The position numbers and the translations under genes are program-made. A DNA stretch of 64,000 nucleotides from an uncultured Oscillospiraceae bacterium (GTDB taxonomy: Bacteria > Bacillota > Clostridia > Oscillospirales > Acutalibacteraceae): the NCBI GenBank assembly GCA_900540865.1, contig UQHH01000001.1, positions 90,868 through 154,867 on the forward strand, given 5' to 3'. Numbering within the stretch: the stretch's first letter is position 1; every line of letters begins with the position of its first letter. A model generated the notes under the pieces. The model was not told where the DNA came from and made no database searches. It saw nothing but the letters and a program-made list of their open reading frames with translations. Positions 60,940 to 64,000 of the stretch are shown here, piece after piece.

Positions 60940-61545
60940 TTATGCGCCGTCTTCCATTCGGATAACGGGGCAGCCGTCAAGCAATTTTCTGTAGCAATGG
61001 CAGTCTTCCGTGTGGTCGTTTATAATCCCGCAGGCCTGCATATGGGCATATACCGTAATAGAGCCCAAAAACTTAAAGCCGCGTTTTTTAAGGTCCTTGC
61101 TGATTTGGTCAGACAGTTCTGTTCTTGCAGGCAGGTTTCCCTTTTCATGTTCATTATAAAGTACCGTTCGGTTATCCGTAAAGCTCCAAAGGTAACGGTC
61201 AAAGGTTCCGAATTCCTCACGAACCGCAAGAAACCGTACCGCGTTATGGATGGCCGCGTCGATTTTCCTTCGGGAGCGGATCATATTCGGCGTTTCCATA
61301 ATGCTTTGGATTTTGTCTTCGCCATAACAGGCAATTTTTTCATAATCGAACGCGTCAAAGCATCGCTTAAAGGTTTCCCTTTTCTTGAGCATCATCAGCC
61401 AGTTCAGGCCGCACTGCATGACCTCCATCAAAATAAATTCGAACTGCTTGCGGTCGTCATGCACGGGAACGCCCCATTCTTCGTCGTGATACGCCTGCAT
61501 AATTCCGCCGTCCTCGCACCAGGCGCAGCGTTTCAAATTTTGCAT
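60940..61545 (-). CDS. tag: DNA-3-methyladenine glycosylase I
   Basis: Cytosolic base-excision repair enzyme of 201 residues that removes 3-methyladenine. ATG at 61545 (MQNLKRCAWC) has GGGAG 5 bases upstream. The N-terminal RCAWCEDGGIMQAYHDEEWG and ETFKRCFDAFDYEKIA fit the family, as does the GFKFLGSITVYAHMQACG segment. The zinc ligands near the two ends are visible in CAWC/YHDEEWG and NDHTEDCHC. It begins two bases after the guaA-like stop, so it is co-translated with it. Confidence 0.9.
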   Translation of the reverse strand: MQNLKRCAWCEDGGIMQAYHDEEWGVPVHDDRKQFEFILMEVMQCGLNWLMMLKKRETFKRCFDAFDYEKIACYGEDKIQSIMETPNMIRSRRKIDAAIHNAVRFLAVREEFGTFDRYLWSFTDNRTVLYNEHEKGNLPARTELSDQISKDLKKRGFKFLGSITVYAHMQACGIINDHTEDCHCYRKLLDGCPVIRMEDGA

Positions 61546-61547
61546 AT

Positions 61548-62849
61548 TTACTCCCATTCGATGGTTGCGCACGGCTTCGGAGACATATCATAGCACACGC
61601 GGTTGACCTGCGGAACCTCCGCCAGGATGCGGTCTGTAATTTTCATCAATACCGGCCAATCGGGCTGTTCAACTGTGGCGGTCATCGCGTCTACTGTATT
61701 GACCGCGCGGATAATGACGGGATAGTCATAGCTGCGCTCGTTGTTCTTTACGCCGACCGATTTAAAATCAGGCACAACGGTAAAATACTGCCAGACCTTT
61801 TTATCGAGTCCTGCCTTTGCAAACTCGTCGCGCAGAATTGCGTCGGACTCGCGCACAGCCTCTAAACGGTCCCTCGTAATCGCACCGAGACAGCGTACCC
61901 CGAGCCCCGGGCCAGGGAACGGCTGGCGGTAAACCATCTCGTAGGGCAGGCCAAGCTCCAGCCCGCAAGCGCGTACCTCGTCCTTAAAGAGCTGGTAAAG
62001 CGGTTCGACCAGCTTGAACTGCAAGTCCTCCGGCAGGCCGCCGACATTATGGTGGGATTTAATCGTCTTCGCTGTCTTTGTACCTGATTCGATAATATCG
62101 GGGTAAATCGTACCCTGCGCGAGAAATTCGATTCCGTCAAGCTTGCGCGCTTCTTCCTCGAATACGCGGATAAACTCCGCTCCGATGATTTTACGCTTCT
62201 GCTCCGGGTCGGAAACGCCCTCGAGCTTTGTTAGGAAACGCTCGACCGCGTCCACATATACGAGGTTAGCGTGAAGCTGGTTTTGGAACACCTCAATAAC
62301 GGCTTCGGATTCCCCCTTGCGCATCAGCCCGTGATTGACATGCACGCAGGTGAGCTGGCTCCCTATCGCCTGAATCAGCAGGGCTGCGACGACTGAGGAA
62401 TCAACGCCGCCGGAGAGCGCAAGCAGCACTTTTTTACCGCCGACCTGCCGGCGGATTTGCTCTATTTGGTCCTGAATAAAGTTTTTCATGTTCCAGTTGG
62501 CCTGTGCCTTGCAGGTATCGAAAACAAATTCCCTGAGTAACTCTTTGAGCTTTGCTTCATCCTGCGGAAAAGCAATATTTTCGACACGGGCGGCCGCATG
62601 GTTCAAGGAAAGCACCGGATATCCCGCGGTATATAAATCTTCTGTAACGCCGATTGGCTCTCCGTCGACGATATTGTTCTCCCCGCCGCTTAAAATAACG
62701 CCCTTGACGTTCGGCAGGGTGTTAAGCTCAGCTGCGGTAATATCATGCGGCTTGATTTCGCTGTATACGCCAAGCTCCCTGATGACGCGGGCAATTTTTG
62801 TATTTTCGTGGCTGCCGAGGTCTAAAATTACGATCATATCCTGTTTCAT
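61548..62849 (-). CDS. guaA: GMP synthase with degenerate, truncated glutaminase domain
   Basis: Cytosolic enzyme of 433 residues, against about 510-525 for normal GuaA. The ATP pyrophosphatase half is complete: SGGVDSS loop (146-152), HVNHGLMRKGE, the PGPGLGVR motif and the C-terminal ATIEWE. The glutamine amidotransferase half is cut to about 115 residues. It keeps IVILDLGSHENTKIARVIRELGVY and ILSGG, but the catalytic Cys position reads SLNHAA (Asn83), and the roughly 100 residues that should carry the catalytic His-Glu pair are missing. The enzyme must use free ammonia or a separate glutaminase. It lies between ddh and tag. The reading frame is intact, so this is not a pseudogene by frameshift. 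Confidence 0.9.
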   Translation of the reverse strand: MKQDMIVILDLGSHENTKIARVIRELGVYSEIKPHDITAAELNTLPNVKGVILSGGENNIVDGEPIGVTEDLYTAGYPVLSLNHAAARVENIAFPQDEAKLKELLREFVFDTCKAQANWNMKNFIQDQIEQIRRQVGGKKVLLALSGGVDSSVVAALLIQAIGSQLTCVHVNHGLMRKGESEAVIEVFQNQLHANLVYVDAVERFLTKLEGVSDPEQKRKIIGAEFIRVFEEEARKLDGIEFLAQGTIYPDIIESGTKTAKTIKSHHNVGGLPEDLQFKLVEPLYQLFKDEVRACGLELGLPYEMVYRQPFPGPGLGVRCLGAITRDRLEAVRESDAILRDEFAKAGLDKKVWQYFTVVPDFKSVGVKNNERSYDYPVIIRAVNTVDAMTATVEQPDWPVLMKITDRILAEVPQVNRVCYDMSPKPCATIEWE

Positions 62850-62872
62850 TGCACGTTCCCCCGTTATTGTAT

Positions 62873-63856
62873 TTACAGTAATGTTTCTCGCAGCTCTTCC
62901 GGCGTTCCCGGATGCAGGTACGCGGGCGCGATATCTAAAACGGTCTTGCAGCCGTACTGCCCTTCCCTGTTGAGGCGGTACGCCGCCCTGGCGTAGGCGG
63001 TGAGCACGCTGGCGGTAAATTCCGGGTTGGAATCGAGCTGCAGGCGGTACTCTATAATGTGCTTATTTTGATGTTCAAGACCTGTTACGCCGCTTCTGAA
63101 CACCACGCCGCCGTGCGGAATGCCCTTATGATTCTTCTGCAATTCTTCTTCGCTGATAAAGTGGACCGTCGTATCGTAGTCCGCAAAATAATTCGGCATG
63201 GTTTTGATGGCCTCTTCTATTGCCTTTAAATCCGCGCCGTCCTGCGCCACGACAAAGCATTCGCGCGTATGCTTCTGGCGGGTGGTGAGCGCAGGGTTTT
63301 CACCGCGGCGCACACTGTTCTGCGCATCTTCCACCGGAATGGTATATTGCCGCGCGTCCCTGACGCCCGGGATACGGCGGATGGCGTCCGAATGGCCCTG
63401 GCTTACACCCTTGCCCCAAAACGTATAATCCTGTCCGTCCGGGAGGATAGCCTGTCCAAACATACGGTTGAGTGAAAACAGTCCCGGGTCCCAGCCGACG
63501 GAGATAATACTGATTTTTCTGCTCTTGCGGCTCGCTTCATCCACCTTGCTGAAATGCTCCGGGATTTTTGCGTGGGTATCGAAGCTGTCGACCACATTAA
63601 AAAATTGCGCAAGCTCCGGCGTCTGCTGCGGCAGGTCGTTCGCGCTGCCTCCGCAAAGCACCACTACGTCGATTTTATCCCGCAGCTTCAGGGCTTCCTC
63701 CATGGAATAAACGGGCACGCCGGTTTCGGTCCTTATACTTTTGGGGTCTCTTCTGGTAAACAGCGCGATAAGCTCCATATCGCCGCTTTGAGCGGCTGCG
63801 CTTTCTACGCCGCGGCCCAGGTTGCCATACCCCGCAATTGCGATTCTGATTTTCAA
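62873..63856 (-). CDS. ddh: meso-Diaminopimelate D-dehydrogenase
   Basis: Cytosolic NADPH enzyme of 327 residues that makes meso-diaminopimelate from tetrahydrodipicolinate and ammonia in one step, for lysine and cell wall. TTG at 63856 is the start, with AAAGGAAG 7 bases upstream. The nucleotide loop is IAIAGYGNLGRGVE; VVLCGGSANDLPQQTP, SVGWDPGLFSLNR and WGKGVSQGHSDAIRRIPGV are family hallmarks. The length is normal. It leads a unit with guaA and tag. Both ddh and an ammonia-dependent GMP synthase would suit an ammonia-rich habitat (inference). Confidence 0.93.
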   Translation of the reverse strand: MKIRIAIAGYGNLGRGVESAAAQSGDMELIALFTRRDPKSIRTETGVPVYSMEEALKLRDKIDVVVLCGGSANDLPQQTPELAQFFNVVDSFDTHAKIPEHFSKVDEASRKSRKISIISVGWDPGLFSLNRMFGQAILPDGQDYTFWGKGVSQGHSDAIRRIPGVRDARQYTIPVEDAQNSVRRGENPALTTRQKHTRECFVVAQDGADLKAIEEAIKTMPNYFADYDTTVHFISEEELQKNHKGIPHGGVVFRSGVTGLEHQNKHIIEYRLQLDSNPEFTASVLTAYARAAYRLNREGQYGCKTVLDIAPAYLHPGTPEELRETLL

Positions 63857-63982
63857 AACAAATCTTCCTTTCTAAACAATATCATATAAAATAACCCAAG
63901 CGTTCGTGTGTATGATAAATAAAGCGGAAGCCCGCCGGTAAAAGCGGTATCCGCCGTCTATAACAGGTACATAATTATAACA

Positions 63983-64000
63983 CTGTCTCTTATACAAATC
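63983..64000 (+). other. Sequence resembling a transposon mosaic-end/sequencing adapter
   Basis: The last 18 bases match the Tn5-derived mosaic-end adapter used in tagmentation libraries at 17 of 18 positions (14 consecutive from 63983). The 127 bases between it and ddh carry no gene I can see. It may be a contig-end artefact. Confidence 0.5.

Noticed and set aside
61548..62849. GMP synthase called a frameshifted pseudogene
   Set aside because: The frame is open from a good start to the normal C-terminus; the missing part is a clean in-frame loss within the glutaminase domain.

Overview
The window looks like chromosomal DNA from a low-GC-lineage Gram-positive anaerobe of the class Clostridia, probably Oscillospirales/Ruminococcaceae-like. 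Supporting signs are strong AGGAGG-type ribosome sites, sigma-A promoters with 17-base spacers, lipobox proteins, a meso-diaminopimelate dehydrogenase, an A-type flavo-diiron protein, RadC, and a wealth of c-di-GMP proteins and c-di-GMP riboswitches. Overall GC is roughly 50-55 % by eye. No rRNA, tRNA, CRISPR array, insertion sequence or prophage was seen. This is metabolic and regulatory chromosome, not a mobile island.

Layout. (1) 1-3.35 kb, minus strand: a partial secreted protein, a subtilisin-like protease with an AT-rich centre and an Asp-to-Glu change at the catalytic motif, and a membrane-anchored C39-like peptidase. (2) 3.5-9.0 kb, minus: a complete branched-chain amino-acid ABC importer (livJ-H-M-G-F) followed by a cytidylate-kinase-like gene. 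(3) 9.1-12.3 kb: a flavo-diiron protein, a ZIP metal transporter and a SAM methyltransferase. (4) 12.4-18.4 kb, minus: two large c-di-GMP turnover proteins, one PAS/GGDEF/EAL and one PAS/GGDEF, with a small STAS-like gene. (5) 18.6-19.9 kb, minus: radC and pyrE. (6) 20.1-43.3 kb, plus: the main locus. A hybrid histidine kinase, an HPt protein and a REC/HD-GYP/PAS/GGDEF/GAF protein lie directly upstream of a consensus promoter. That promoter leads into three tandem c-di-GMP-I riboswitches, each with its own terminator. They control a nine-gene exopolysaccharide-type operon: secreted beta-solenoid protein, two small proteins, a 7TM HD-GYP protein, three related glycoside-hydrolase-like secreted proteins (one apparently catalytically dead), a HEAT-repeat membrane protein and a processive family-2 glycosyltransferase. 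(7) 43.4-45.7 kb, minus: an ECF sigma factor and an RsgI-like anti-sigma protein with three PepSY domains, convergent with the polysaccharide operon. (8) 45.8-57.9 kb, minus: a ten-gene sugar or polyol catabolic operon (ribose-type ABC importer, three zinc dehydrogenases, two TIM-barrel isomerases, FGGY kinase, pentulose-phosphate epimerase, cupin isomerase) with a divergent DeoR regulator at 58.2-58.9 kb. (9) 59-60.7 kb, minus: an AbrB regulator with an ABC-2 transporter. (10) 60.9-63.9 kb, minus: ddh, a GMP synthase whose glutaminase half is gutted, and tag.

How the parts fit. The main locus reads as one c-di-GMP circuit encoded in cis. A phosphorelay controls a c-di-GMP enzyme, the second messenger opens three riboswitch gates in series, and the operon released makes and handles an extracellular polysaccharide. 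The operon also carries its own HD-GYP phosphodiesterase, a possible negative feedback. The glycosyltransferase has no PilZ domain, so control looks transcriptional rather than allosteric. Protein families and promoter and hairpin positions were read from the sequence. The circuit logic is inference.
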